Source: Candidatus Colicola coprequi (GTDB lineage Bacteria; Bacteroidota; Bacteroidia; Bacteroidales; Paludibacteraceae). Taken from it: a stretch of 17,982 bases of DNA. Positions within the stretch are counted from its first letter, which is position 1. Each line of letters opens with the position of its first letter. A program made the translations under genes and the position numbers. Under the pieces are notes generated by a model, which saw only the letters and a program-made list of their open reading frames with translations, did not search any database and was not told the origin of the DNA. Location: assembly GCA_018065765.1 (NCBI GenBank), contig JAGHSR010000104.1, forward strand, positions 1 to 17,982. The letters are read 5' to 3'. Shown piece by piece: positions 7,289 through 14,270 of the stretch.

Positions 7289-7861
7289 TTATTCAGCACT
7301 TTCTTCAGCAGCAGCACTTGCGCGAGTTGCCTTCACTTGGGCGATGCATGCATCTTTTACGTTCATGAATTTCAAACCTTCCATATTCAGGTCACCTACA
7401 GCAATCTTCTTGCCAAGCCCTAAAGTGGTAACGTCAACCACGATGCGGTCAGGGATATTGGTGTAGATACCGTTCACTTTCAGCTTGCGCATTTCTAGGC
7501 TCAACTTACCACCGGCTTTTACACCTTCTGCGTGACCGGTCAGTTGTACAGGAATCTCGACGGTAACAGGCTTTTGCTCACAAACCTCCAAAAAGTCGAT
7601 ATGCAGGCAAATCTCCTCTACTGCGTGGAATTGCATCTCTTTTACAACAGCCATCTTCTTAACATCACCGATGGTCAGAGCTACTACTTGCGTGTCAGGA
7701 GTGTAGATAAGTTTGCGAACATCCTCGGTATTAACCGTGAAAGTGATGTTTTCCCCCATGCCGTACAAGTTGCATGGAATGAGGTTTTGCTTACGCATAG
7801 CCTTGGTGGCTTTCTTGCCGTACTCGTTACGGAGAGTACCTGCTAATTCAAATGTTTTCAT
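7289..7861 (-). CDS. rplY: 50S ribosomal protein L25, long (CTC/TL5) form
   Basis: Binds 5S rRNA in the large ribosomal subunit. The 190-residue protein is the two-domain form: an N-terminal L25 domain (about 1-92, with NEYGKKATKAMRKQNLIPC and NLYG) and a C-terminal TL5-type beta domain (from about 95, PVTVEIPVQLTGHAEGVKAG and KIAVGDLNMEGLKF), ending in an Ala/Glu-rich tail. The ATG at 7861 follows an A/C-rich leader without a Shine-Dalgarno sequence. It is the first gene after the tRNA-Gln terminator. I found no TAnnTTTG box in the 115 bases upstream, so its promoter is unclear. Confidence 0.96.
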   Translation of the reverse strand: MKTFELAGTLRNEYGKKATKAMRKQNLIPCNLYGMGENITFTVNTEDVRKLIYTPDTQVVALTIGDVKKMAVVKEMQFHAVEEICLHIDFLEVCEQKPVTVEIPVQLTGHAEGVKAGGKLSLEMRKLKVNGIYTNIPDRIVVDVTTLGLGKKIAVGDLNMEGLKFMNVKDACIAQVKATRASAAAEESAE

Positions 7862-7952
7862 TGTGTTTTGTTTGTTTTGTTACTTTTTCGGGCGGAATAT
7901 CTATGGTTTTGTGATGCGCCCTACTTATCATCACATCATCTCCATATACTTG

Positions 7953-7970
7953 TCGCGCGCGCTGGCGCGA
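7953..7970. other. GC-alternating inverted repeat in the rplY leader region
   Basis: TCGCGC (7953-7958) and GCGCGA (7965-7970) form a 6-bp arm pair around GCGCTG. The region is a run of alternating C/G that stands out from its A/T-rich surroundings. It lies between the tRNA-Gln terminator and the rplY start, about 90 bases before the ATG. Role unknown. Confidence 0.4.
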
Positions 7971-7977
7971 GGAGATT

Positions 7978-7998
7978 AAAAAAGCCCGGACGGGCTTT
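7978..7998 (-). terminator. Intrinsic terminator of tRNA-Gln
   Basis: On the minus strand AAAGCCC (7998-7992... read with GGGC) pairs with GGGCTTT (7987-7981) around a 4-base loop. The stem is followed by further T residues to 7978. It begins 2 bases after the tRNA 3' end. Compact and GC-rich, it is a textbook intrinsic terminator. Confidence 0.88.
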
Positions 7999-7999
7999 G

Positions 8000-8070
8000 T
8001 TGCCTAACGAGGAGTCGAACCTCGCCCCTCAGAACCAAAATCTGATGTACTACCGATATACGATTAGGCA
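8000..8070 (-). tRNA. tRNA-Gln (anticodon UUG)
   Basis: A 71-base cloverleaf. The acceptor arms TGCCTAA (8070-8064) and TTAGGCA (8007-8001) pair fully with a U1-A72 pair, the weak first pair typical of tRNA-Gln. The D arm GTA-TATCGGTAG-TAC has the same layout as E. coli tRNA-Gln. The anticodon stem TCAGA/TCTGA encloses TTTTGGT, anticodon TTG, which reads CAA. The T arm is CGAGG-TTCGACT-CCTCG. The discriminator is A, and CCA is not encoded. An alternative one-base-shorter acceptor stem with a G-U pair is possible but less like the family. Confidence 0.95.
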
Positions 8071-8090
8071 CTGCTTTTCAAAAGCGGGTG

Positions 8091-8121
8091 CAAAGGTACT
8101 GCTTTTTTTTAAACTGACAAA
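8091..8121 (-). promoter_or_regulatory. tRNA-Gln promoter (Bacteroidota -33/-7)
   Basis: On the minus strand TTTG (8121-8118), 19 bases, then TACCTTTG (8098-8091), a perfect -7 box. The predicted start near 8084 gives a leader of about 14 bases. The block 8080-8099 is identical to the tRNA-Thr promoter block 2397-2416. A/T-rich sequence upstream (8122-8150) could serve as an UP-like element. Confidence 0.8.
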
Positions 8122-8131
8122 ATATTTCTGC

Positions 8132-8150
8132 GTTTTTTTTCAAAAAAAAC
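8132..8150. other. A/T inverted repeat downstream of the phosphodiester-glycosidase-like gene
   Basis: GTTTTTTTT (8132-8140) and AAAAAAAAC (8142-8150) are perfect reverse complements one base apart. It lies 26 bases after the stop at 8176 and just upstream of the tRNA-Gln promoter. It may help end the cluster transcript or act as promoter-proximal A/T DNA. A second palindrome of the same style (8183-8200) sits inside the last codons of the gene. Confidence 0.4.
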
Positions 8151-8175
8151 TCAATTCCTCACAAATCCCCAATGT

Positions 8176-8886
8176 TTATTCCTGTTTTTTGTAAAAAACA
8201 ATCCAATTGGTTGCGTACTTGAAACCTTTGGCTTCGGGATACAGCTCTTGCAATACACCATTTCTGCGCACAAACGAATACCGAACGCTGCCCATATCTA
8301 TAAATAGTGCCTCACGAATGGATAGGTTCAATAGTTGTTCTACAAACTCCCCGAAGGTTAGGCTGTCTGTTTCTGCGATTACCAGTTCACCCTCCATGTC
8401 TGCTATGACGCGATAGGCACCTTCTTTGTCGCGATAGCGTTCCGTCAATTGGTTGTGGAAGTACTGGTGATTGTGAATAATCATCTCTTCAGAAAAAGCC
8501 ATTCCTCCATGTTCGGCAGCCTTGCGTTTCTCATCTTCCGCATCGCCCAATAGGATTTTCCATTTGCCGTCATACCATACAAAAGTGCCGGTGTTGCCCA
8601 CTTGGGTGTCTGTCTCTTTGCAGTCGTAGCCGGAGTAATATACACCATGAGAGACATGGCTACCTGCCACTAAATCGTGGCTGAATGTTTCCCATCCATA
8701 GATGCGTGTAAAAGCAGCCGCGCCACAAAAAACGATGTCCTTTTGGTCGGGAGCAGGGCGTGTGTTGCACTCCAAATCAATGTTCGTAAACTCGGGACGA
8801 TAGATGGTGACCGGGTGGATTGGTTTCATAGTCGAAATGTTGCCTGTCAGCAAGAGAAATAGAATAGCCAGTATCGTTAATAACAT
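8176..8886 (-). CDS. Phosphodiester glycosidase (NAGPA-like) family protein, membrane-anchored
   Basis: A 236-residue protein. Residues 2-15 form a hydrophobic segment (LLTILAILFLLLTG) with no cleavage motif or lipobox, so it is probably a membrane anchor or signal. The rest resembles the phosphodiester glycosidase/NAGPA fold: FCGAAAF near 53, HGVYYSGYDC with GNTGTFVWYDGKWKILLGD, then AYRVIADMEGELVIAETDSL, TFGEFVEQLLNLSIREALFIDMGSV and a closing ATNWIVFYKK. The usual 'D-G-G-G-S' of the family is IDMGSV here, so activity or specificity may differ. Members cleave sugar-phosphodiester bonds; the substrate here is unknown. It starts 12 bases after the flavodoxin gene and is last in a four-gene cluster. 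The family call is moderate. Confidence 0.55.
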   Translation of the reverse strand: MLLTILAILFLLLTGNISTMKPIHPVTIYRPEFTNIDLECNTRPAPDQKDIVFCGAAAFTRIYGWETFSHDLVAGSHVSHGVYYSGYDCKETDTQVGNTGTFVWYDGKWKILLGDAEDEKRKAAEHGGMAFSEEMIIHNHQYFHNQLTERYRDKEGAYRVIADMEGELVIAETDSLTFGEFVEQLLNLSIREALFIDMGSVRYSFVRRNGVLQELYPEAKGFKYATNWIVFYKKQE

Positions 8887-8898
8887 GCTGCAAAGGTG

Positions 8899-9417
8899 TT
8901 AGTGTGCAGAATTTATCCAATCGGTCAGCGTTTGGTCGGTGTATTCGTTCAGCAGTTTGCCATCCTGCCAACGATACTGGGGGTAGGTTTCGCGCAAAAA
9001 CTGAACAACCTTGTCTATCGTACTGCTGCCTGAGGTTGCAAATGGAATCAATGTTTTGCCATCCAACAAGTTGTTTTCCACCCATGATTGGATGATGCGC
9101 GGGCAAATGCCCCACCATATAGGAAATCCCAAATAAATTGTGTCGTACGGACGCAAGTCGGTACAGATACGTATTGTTGGCCGCTCTTCGGGATCGTTCA
9201 TTTCGATGGATGAACGTGACTGTTGGTTGCGCCAATCTAAGTCAGCAGCTGTGTAGGGTTCATATGCCTCTATCTCCCACAGATCAAATCCGCCTACGCG
9301 GGCTACATCTTGTGCTGCGGCTTTGGTGATGCCTGTTGCCGAAAAATAGGCAACGAGCGTTTTGGCATTGGCCTGCATAGCAAGCAGGGCAGTGGGGATA
9401 AGTGATGCTTTTTTCAT
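8899..9417 (-). CDS. Flavodoxin-like protein with an N-terminal signal peptide
   Basis: A 172-residue flavodoxin fold protein. The FMN phosphate-binding loop follows AYFSATGIT (about 23-31). Further family segments are YEPYTAADLDW, IYLGFPIWWGICPR and LIPFATSGSSTIDKVVQ, as in the Flavodoxin_4 group. Residues 1-18 (MKKASLIPTALLAMQANA) look like a Sec signal peptide with an A-x-A cleavage site just before the flavodoxin domain, so the protein is probably exported. Electron carriers of this type normally act in the cytoplasm; a periplasmic role would need FMN loading outside. The start is 1 base after the stop of the PepSY-like gene, so translation is probably coupled. Confidence 0.85.
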   Translation of the reverse strand: MKKASLIPTALLAMQANAKTLVAYFSATGITKAAAQDVARVGGFDLWEIEAYEPYTAADLDWRNQQSRSSIEMNDPEERPTIRICTDLRPYDTIYLGFPIWWGICPRIIQSWVENNLLDGKTLIPFATSGSSTIDKVVQFLRETYPQYRWQDGKLLNEYTDQTLTDWINSAH

Positions 9418-9418
9418 A

Positions 9419-9850
9419 TTAGTCCACTTCTGTTTTTAGTAGTTTGCCTGCGAGACTGAACGTGAGTTCAATACCATTGTTCAGTTTTACTTCTTGGTCG
9501 TGCCGGTCGATATTGTATTCAATAACGATAGCGTTAGGGTAGGAGGCGCGTACTTGGCTAAGAATAGCCGCAGGAATCAAATCTGCCGGCACACCACTAC
9601 GTATCTCCACTTTCTCCAGTGAGCCTTGACCATCAAACTCCCAATCCGATTGATCGTTCATACGAACTTCATACTCAGCCCAACGACCATTGCCTTCTTG
9701 GGTCACCAGCAGCACATTTTCTTTCTGAATGTGTTGTGTTAGAATGTTCAGAGCAGCCTGAGGCAGCGCCTCGAGGGTAATCACTTTCTTTTCATCGGCG
9801 CATGCCGTAAGTGTCAGCATACATAATGCTATTGATACAAGTTTTTTCAT
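9419..9850 (-). CDS. PepSY-like (DUF2874) lipoprotein
   Basis: A 143-residue protein. It starts with MKKLVSIALCMLTLTACADE, a lipoprotein signal with lipobox LTAC and an acidic residue 2 positions after the Cys. The mature part holds PepSY-like repeats: ALPQAALNILTQHI, YEVRMNDQSDWEFDGQGSLE and LIPAAILSQVRASYPNAIVI, ending KLNNGIELTFSLAGKLLKTE. This is the pattern of putative periplasmic beta-lactamase-inhibitor-like proteins common in Bacteroidota. Function is unknown; binding a periplasmic or membrane partner is likely. Its ATG overlaps the stop of the PH-like gene by 4 bases (ATGA). Confidence 0.8.
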   Translation of the reverse strand: MKKLVSIALCMLTLTACADEKKVITLEALPQAALNILTQHIQKENVLLVTQEGNGRWAEYEVRMNDQSDWEFDGQGSLEKVEIRSGVPADLIPAAILSQVRASYPNAIVIEYNIDRHDQEVKLNNGIELTFSLAGKLLKTEVD

Positions 9851-10122
9851 GATAATAAACGTATTATTTGTTTTGCATCTGATTTGTTAAAACCATTAAT
9901 TACTGTGATTTGTCCACCATTGGTTTCGATGATAATGTCGGCAAACAACACACCCGATTTGAGCGATACACTACCAATGTTGGAGCGCATGATATTGGTC
10001 TCTTCATGACCAATCAGGTGAGCCTTGTAATAGGTCACTTTGTTGTCATCTACTATGAGTTTGTCCGGAAAAATGGCGTTTCCGTTCCCCGAAATACGGG
10101 ACGCTTGAAATGTTTGTGCCAT
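9847..10122 (-). CDS. Small bacterial PH-domain-like protein
   Basis: A 91-residue protein without signal peptide or membrane segment. Its alternating beta-strand pattern with KLIVDDNKVTYYK, IMRSNIGSVSLKSGVLFADI, IIETNGG and a C-terminal helix (NKSDAKQIIRLL) resembles small bacterial PH-like domains. No catalytic motif is visible. It is first in the cluster, 43 bases after the beta-CASP gene, and is joined to the PepSY-like gene by an ATGA overlap. No clear promoter box lies in those 43 bases. Function unknown. Confidence 0.65.
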   Translation of the reverse strand: MAQTFQASRISGNGNAIFPDKLIVDDNKVTYYKAHLIGHEETNIMRSNIGSVSLKSGVLFADIIIETNGGQITVINGFNKSDAKQIIRLLS

Positions 10123-10165
10123 AGTATATAATGTCTGTAATAGTTAATCTGTGTATTTACGTTTT

Positions 10166-11611
10166 TTACAAAACCACTTCTTCTCCTTTTTGGGGAATTT
10201 CTATACCACGGAATCCGGCTTCATAGAGATGGTCCTTGTATTCATCCTGCGAGGACTCTTCGCCGTGAACCAAAAAGACGCGACGGATACCTTCCACTTG
10301 CTGACAACCGGAGATATAATCAATCATTTCACGGTAATCGCCATGCCCCGAAAAACCTTCCAGTTTGGTGATTTGTGCCTTGATTTTATGGTCATAGCCA
10401 AATATACTTACCCATTGGCGTTTGGGTTCTTGTATGCGTGCACCCAGCGATTGCGGTGTGCAGTAGCCCACGATGAGGATGGTGCAGTTGGGATCGGATA
10501 TATGATTGGCCACGTGGTGCTTGATACGTCCTGCCTCCAACATGCCCGAAGCGGAAATGATGATACAGGGTTCGTCGCTGTTGTTGAGAGCTTTGCTTTG
10601 GTTGATGTCTGTTATGTAGCGCAGTGTATTGAATCCAAATGGGTCGTCATCAAACCGCATTGTATCTTGTACGTCCTCGTTGAGCGCTTCGGTGTACATG
10701 CGGAAAATGTGCGTAGCGTTGACCGATAGGGGTGAATCTACATACACCTTGATTTTAGGCAATCGTCCATCGTTGTAGAGCTTATTGAGGACATAAACGA
10801 TTTCTTGTGTTCTACCAACCGAGAAACTCGGAATGAGGAGTTTGCCTTTTTTATACACACAGGTGTCCTCCACTATGCCACACAGTTCTTCCTCGCTAAC
10901 CAAATTGTCATCGTGTAGCCGATTGCCGTAAGTGCTCTCGCAAATCAAGTAGTCACACTGTGGGAAAGGCTGTGGGGAACAGAGAATATGGCTTTGTTTG
11001 CGTCCCAGGTCACCGGTGTAGGCGATGCGTTTGGTTTCACCATTCTCGTCAATACGCAGATTGACAACCGCTGAACCCAACATATGCCCCGAGTTGGTGA
11101 GTAGGAGTTCCACCTCATCGCATAGGCGGTAGGGACGATCATAGTCGATGGTAATGAATAGGTGCATGGCTTGTTCAGCCTGATTGATATCGTAGAGGGG
11201 TTCTATCTTTGGTTGGTGCAGACGGTCCATTTTTTTGTTGTACCAGCGCACATCTTGTGCCTGAATATAGGCAGTGTCTTGCAGCATGATGGCACACAAA
11301 TCGCGTGTAGCCGGTGTGCAAATTACATTGCCACGAAAGCCTTTTCGATAGATATATGGGATCAGTCCTGAGTGGTCGATATGAGCATGACTGAGGATGA
11401 CATAGTCGATGTCCCGTGCCTCAAACCCTAACTCGCGATTGGCAAGGTCAGTTTCCATGCCCTTGCCTTGATACATGCCACAGTCCAGCAGAATCCGAAT
11501 ATCGTGCTTGCGTACTCCTTTCGGGGTGATGACTCCTTTGTCAGAATGTACGGTAATCAGGTGCTTACTGCCTGTCACCTCGCGCGCCGCGCCTAAAAAT
11601 TGTATCTTCAT
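10166..11611 (-). CDS. Beta-CASP metallo-beta-lactamase-fold RNA-processing hydrolase
   Basis: A 481-residue cytoplasmic protein. The metallo-beta-lactamase zinc motif SHAHIDHSG lies at 74-82 (His75, His77, Asp79, His80), after LLDCGMYQG at 41-49. Later zinc-ligand regions are NSGHMLGSA and AYTGDLGR. The beta-CASP insert follows (STYGNRLH, then PSFSVGRTQEIVY and IISASGMLEAGRIKHHVANH), and the C-terminal RMMBL part contains LEGFSGHGDYREMIDYI and VHGEES. This is the CPSF73-like bacterial group (YsoC-type). Relatives are endo/exonucleases acting on RNA, and that activity is inferred here. A 30-residue basic stretch near 22-37 is inserted before the second strand. The upstream junction with menA is entirely a 7-base repeat array. 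Confidence 0.88.
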   Translation of the reverse strand: MKIQFLGAAREVTGSKHLITVHSDKGVITPKGVRKHDIRILLDCGMYQGKGMETDLANRELGFEARDIDYVILSHAHIDHSGLIPYIYRKGFRGNVICTPATRDLCAIMLQDTAYIQAQDVRWYNKKMDRLHQPKIEPLYDINQAEQAMHLFITIDYDRPYRLCDEVELLLTNSGHMLGSAVVNLRIDENGETKRIAYTGDLGRKQSHILCSPQPFPQCDYLICESTYGNRLHDDNLVSEEELCGIVEDTCVYKKGKLLIPSFSVGRTQEIVYVLNKLYNDGRLPKIKVYVDSPLSVNATHIFRMYTEALNEDVQDTMRFDDDPFGFNTLRYITDINQSKALNNSDEPCIIISASGMLEAGRIKHHVANHISDPNCTILIVGYCTPQSLGARIQEPKRQWVSIFGYDHKIKAQITKLEGFSGHGDYREMIDYISGCQQVEGIRRVFLVHGEESSQDEYKDHLYEAGFRGIEIPQKGEEVVL

Positions 11612-11615
11612 ATAT

Positions 11616-11699
11616 CAAATCACCAATCACAAATCACAAATCACCAATCACAAATCACAAATTACAAATCACCAATCACAAATCACCAATCACCAATAT
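11616..11699. repeat. Twelve-unit heptanucleotide array between menA and the beta-CASP gene
   Basis: Twelve contiguous 7-base units fill exactly 84 bases. On the plus strand they are CAAATCA or CCAATCA, with one CAAATTA and an end unit CCAATAT. On the coding (minus) strand the units read TGATTTG or TGATTGG. The last seven sense codons of menA and its TGA stop lie inside the array. Because the period is 7 and each unit contains TGA, stops occur in all three frames. Confidence 0.95.
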
Positions 11700-12542
11700 C
11701 GTATAGCACACATTGACCAATCCCGCACCGAGCAGGCAGAGGTTGTACTGCTTACCCTCAGCCCTAAAAACAGCCATCAATAGAGCCAGTGCCGGCACAA
11801 TGACGAGTGTCGGAATCCAACTGCGAAAGGCCATCCATGCTGCTAAGGGCATACATGCCACTATCACAGCCATGCCTATCTCACCGGCACGTTTGCCGAA
11901 ACGAACGGGAAACGTGCGTTTGCCGGCTTCTCGGTCGGACTCTATATCACGCAGGTTGTTGATGATGAGAACGCACATCGAAATCAGTCCATTGACGGCC
12001 GTGGCATACAATAGAGGTGCTGTGATTGCTCCCAACTGAACGTCCGACGGATGGGCTGATAGTTGTAGGTAGCCTGTTCCCCATCCGGCTACGATGCCGT
12101 AGTAGAGAAAGACAAATATGTCGGCTATCCCCAAATAACTGAGTGAGTGGTTGGTGGCGGTGTAGAGCCAGGCAAACAGAATAGCACTCACGCCAATCAG
12201 TGCTATCACCCATCCACCCATCACGACCAAATACAGCCCCAGTAGCAGGGCTATTGCTAACGTGATAAAACAGGCATTCCGCATCTGCTGTTGAGTGACA
12301 ATGCCTTCTGCCAAGGCGCGACTGAATCCCACACGCCCCTTGCGGTCTGTACCACGGAGGAAATCGTAGTAGTCGTTGATGAGATTGCTCAGTATCTGTA
12401 GTGCCAAAGCGCACAAGATAGTAGCGATGCCCACAGGAATATGAATATCCAATCCCTGCTGATGAACTACCAGCAAGGCTGTCACCACCGGACATAACGA
12501 GGCGAACAGAGTTTGGGGACGTATGATTTTAAGCCATTTCAT
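11676..12542 (-). CDS. menA: 1,4-dihydroxy-2-naphthoate polyprenyltransferase
   Basis: UbiA-family integral membrane enzyme that attaches the polyprenyl tail to 1,4-dihydroxy-2-naphthoate in menaquinone synthesis. The start is set at 12542 (MKWLKIIRPQTL) because the upstream ATG at 12554 adds only MHTN and lies deeper in ubiE. From there it is 288 residues. The two Asp-rich prenyl-diphosphate/Mg motifs are NDYYDFLRGTD (56-66) and RDIESDREAGKRT (about 194-206). About eight hydrophobic segments are visible. The start overlaps the end of ubiE by 14 bases. The C-terminal ILVIGDL and the stop are encoded by the heptad array, so the natural C-terminus may have been replaced by repeat sequence. Confidence 0.93.
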   Translation of the reverse strand: MKWLKIIRPQTLFASLCPVVTALLVVHQQGLDIHIPVGIATILCALALQILSNLINDYYDFLRGTDRKGRVGFSRALAEGIVTQQQMRNACFITLAIALLLGLYLVVMGGWVIALIGVSAILFAWLYTATNHSLSYLGIADIFVFLYYGIVAGWGTGYLQLSAHPSDVQLGAITAPLLYATAVNGLISMCVLIINNLRDIESDREAGKRTFPVRFGKRAGEIGMAVIVACMPLAAWMAFRSWIPTLVIVPALALLMAVFRAEGKQYNLCLLGAGLVNVCYTILVIGDL

Positions 12543-13215
12543 ATTTGTGTGCACGATATATAGTGGTTATTCCGAATGTCAAGGGGTGGCAACTGACCGC
12601 CGCAAAACCTGCTGAACGTAGGTGCTCGCACATCTCTTCCCCCCAGATAAAATGTTTGACGGAGCGATTGAGATAGGTGTAGGCAGTAGGGTCGTGGCTG
12701 ATGGCTCGTCCTATTTTGGGCAGTATATGCGAGAAATAGAGGTCGTACCCCCAAGCAATCAACCGTTGAGACGGATAGGAAAACTCCAGTATCATCAGTT
12801 CACCACCGACTTTCATCACACGGTACATTTCTCTTAGACCTTGATCTAAATCGGAGAAATTCCTTACTCCGTAGGCACAAGTCACAGCGTCAAACTGTTC
12901 ATTCTCAAACGGCATATCCAGCGCACTACCTAACACAAAATCCACTCCCTCTCTCACTTTTTCTTTTCCTCTCTCCATCATCTCTTCGCTGAGGTCAATG
13001 CCGGTTATGTGCTGTGTCTTTCCTTGCCGCAAGAGTTCAATACTGAGGTCGGCCGTACCGATTGCCACATCCAGTATGTGATGATGCACATCCATGCCGC
13101 GAACGGCTTTGCGACGCCACCGACGGTCGATATTGAGCGATAGCAAGTGGTTGAGCCGATCGTACGAACCCGCTATGCGGTCAAACAACAATCCTATGTT
13201 TTGTTTCTCCTCCAT
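12529..13215 (-). CDS. ubiE: Demethylmenaquinone methyltransferase
   Basis: A 228-residue SAM-dependent C-methyltransferase performing the last step of menaquinone synthesis (menG/ubiE). The N-terminal FDRIAGSYDRLNHLLSL (11-27) is the family signature. SAM motif I is ILDVAIGTADLSI (47-59), followed by GIDLSEEMMERGKEKV, SALDMPFENEQFDAVTCAYG, and the C-terminal signature with TYLNRSVKHF and FGITTIYRAHK. The overlap with menA and the 3-base gap after pfkA indicate one operon. In a menaquinone-only Bacteroidales cell it would not act on ubiquinone precursors. Confidence 0.95.
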   Translation of the reverse strand: MEEKQNIGLLFDRIAGSYDRLNHLLSLNIDRRWRRKAVRGMDVHHHILDVAIGTADLSIELLRQGKTQHITGIDLSEEMMERGKEKVREGVDFVLGSALDMPFENEQFDAVTCAYGVRNFSDLDQGLREMYRVMKVGGELMILEFSYPSQRLIAWGYDLYFSHILPKIGRAISHDPTAYTYLNRSVKHFIWGEEMCEHLRSAGFAAVSCHPLTFGITTIYRAHKYEMA

Positions 13216-13218
13216 GCC

Positions 13219-14202
13219 TTAGATGGACAGTACCTGTAGGGCCTGCCACTTGTCTTCTTTGACGTCTTTTTTCTGCTTGATGGCTTTGATGAGCGGCACG
13301 TACACGATTTCACCGTTTTGCAGTCCCACCATCACATTGCGTTGGTCTTCTATCAATGCCGTTACGGCAGCACAACCCATGCGGGATGCCAGGATGCGGT
13401 CAAACCCCGAAGGGCTGCCACCACGTTGCAGATGACCTAAGATAGAAACGCGCGGACTGAACTCGGGATGTGTCTCCTCTATCTGTTTGGCTATTGCCAT
13501 GGCGCCTCCTTCGATGGCATGCTCTTGAACCAGCACAATACTGGAATTTTTGTGTTTGCGTTGTCCCTGATTGATGGCAGCGTCTATTTGTTCGGCTACG
13601 GCTTGGCGTTCCGGTATGATGGCGGCTTCGGCTCCGGCTGCTATAGCAGCATTCAGGGTGAGGAAGCCCGCATCGCGACCCATCACTTCTACCAGAAACA
13701 GTCGCTCATGACTGGTCCCGGTGTCGCGCAACTTATCTACACACTCCATGACGGTGTTGAGGGCGGTGTCAAAACCTATGGTTGCATCGGTTCCCCATAG
13801 GTCGTTGTCTATGGTGGCGGGGATGCCGATTGTTGGTACATCAAATTCGTGTGCCAAAGCCCGTGCCCCTGTGAATGTACCATCGCCACCGATGACCACC
13901 AAGGCGTCTATTTGTTCGCGTTGCATTGTCTCGTATGCGCGACGGCGACCTTCTATGGTCTTAAATTCTTCGCTGCGAGCGGAACGTAGAATAGTTCCTC
14001 CGCGGTGGATGATTCCGCTTACATCTTGTGTGGTGAATTCTTGTATCTCACCGTCCATCAGTCCTTTGTAACCGCGAAAGATGGCTTTTACGCGGATATT
14101 GTTCACAATGGCTGCGCGTGTCACGGCTCTAACCGCAGCGTTCATTCCCGGTGCATCGCCTCCTGAGGTGAGGACACCTATTGTTTTAATGTCGTTTATC
14201 AT
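13219..14202 (-). CDS. pfkA: ATP-dependent 6-phosphofructokinase
   Basis: Phosphorylates fructose 6-phosphate in glycolysis. The 327-residue protein is full length. Visible: GVLTSGGDAPGMNAAVRAV (9-27), the nucleotide loop GGDGTFTGA (105-113), the catalytic Asp132 in TIDND (130-134), TIGFDTA, VMGRDAGF (173-180) and LGHLQRGGSPSGFDR. Gly108, next to Asp107, matches the ATP-type enzymes, not the pyrophosphate type, which has Asp there. The ATG at 14202 is preceded by A/T-rich sequence and then a heptad array. ubiE follows after 3 bases. Confidence 0.96.
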   Translation of the reverse strand: MINDIKTIGVLTSGGDAPGMNAAVRAVTRAAIVNNIRVKAIFRGYKGLMDGEIQEFTTQDVSGIIHRGGTILRSARSEEFKTIEGRRRAYETMQREQIDALVVIGGDGTFTGARALAHEFDVPTIGIPATIDNDLWGTDATIGFDTALNTVMECVDKLRDTGTSHERLFLVEVMGRDAGFLTLNAAIAAGAEAAIIPERQAVAEQIDAAINQGQRKHKNSSIVLVQEHAIEGGAMAIAKQIEETHPEFSPRVSILGHLQRGGSPSGFDRILASRMGCAAVTALIEDQRNVMVGLQNGEIVYVPLIKAIKQKKDVKEDKWQALQVLSI

Positions 14203-14214
14203 AATCTCTAAATT

Positions 14215-14270
14215 TTAATCACAAATCACAAATCACAAATCACGAATCACAAATCACAAATCACGAATCT
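14215..14270. repeat. Heptanucleotide array between the dehydrogenase gene and pfkA
   Basis: Eight 7-base units, CAAATCA or CGAATCA on the plus strand (TGATTTG/TGATTCG on the coding strand), the same family as the array at 11616-11699. It starts inside the 3' end of the dehydrogenase gene, giving its last codons (IRDL) and TGA stop. It ends 13 bases before the pfkA start codon, so it also fills most of the pfkA upstream region. Confidence 0.95.

Noticed and set aside
10151..10729. 192-codon open frame on the plus strand
   Set aside because: Antisense to the well-supported beta-CASP gene, with no recognisable domain.
11616..11699. CRISPR array
   Set aside because: Units are 7 bases with no spacers, and no cas genes are near.
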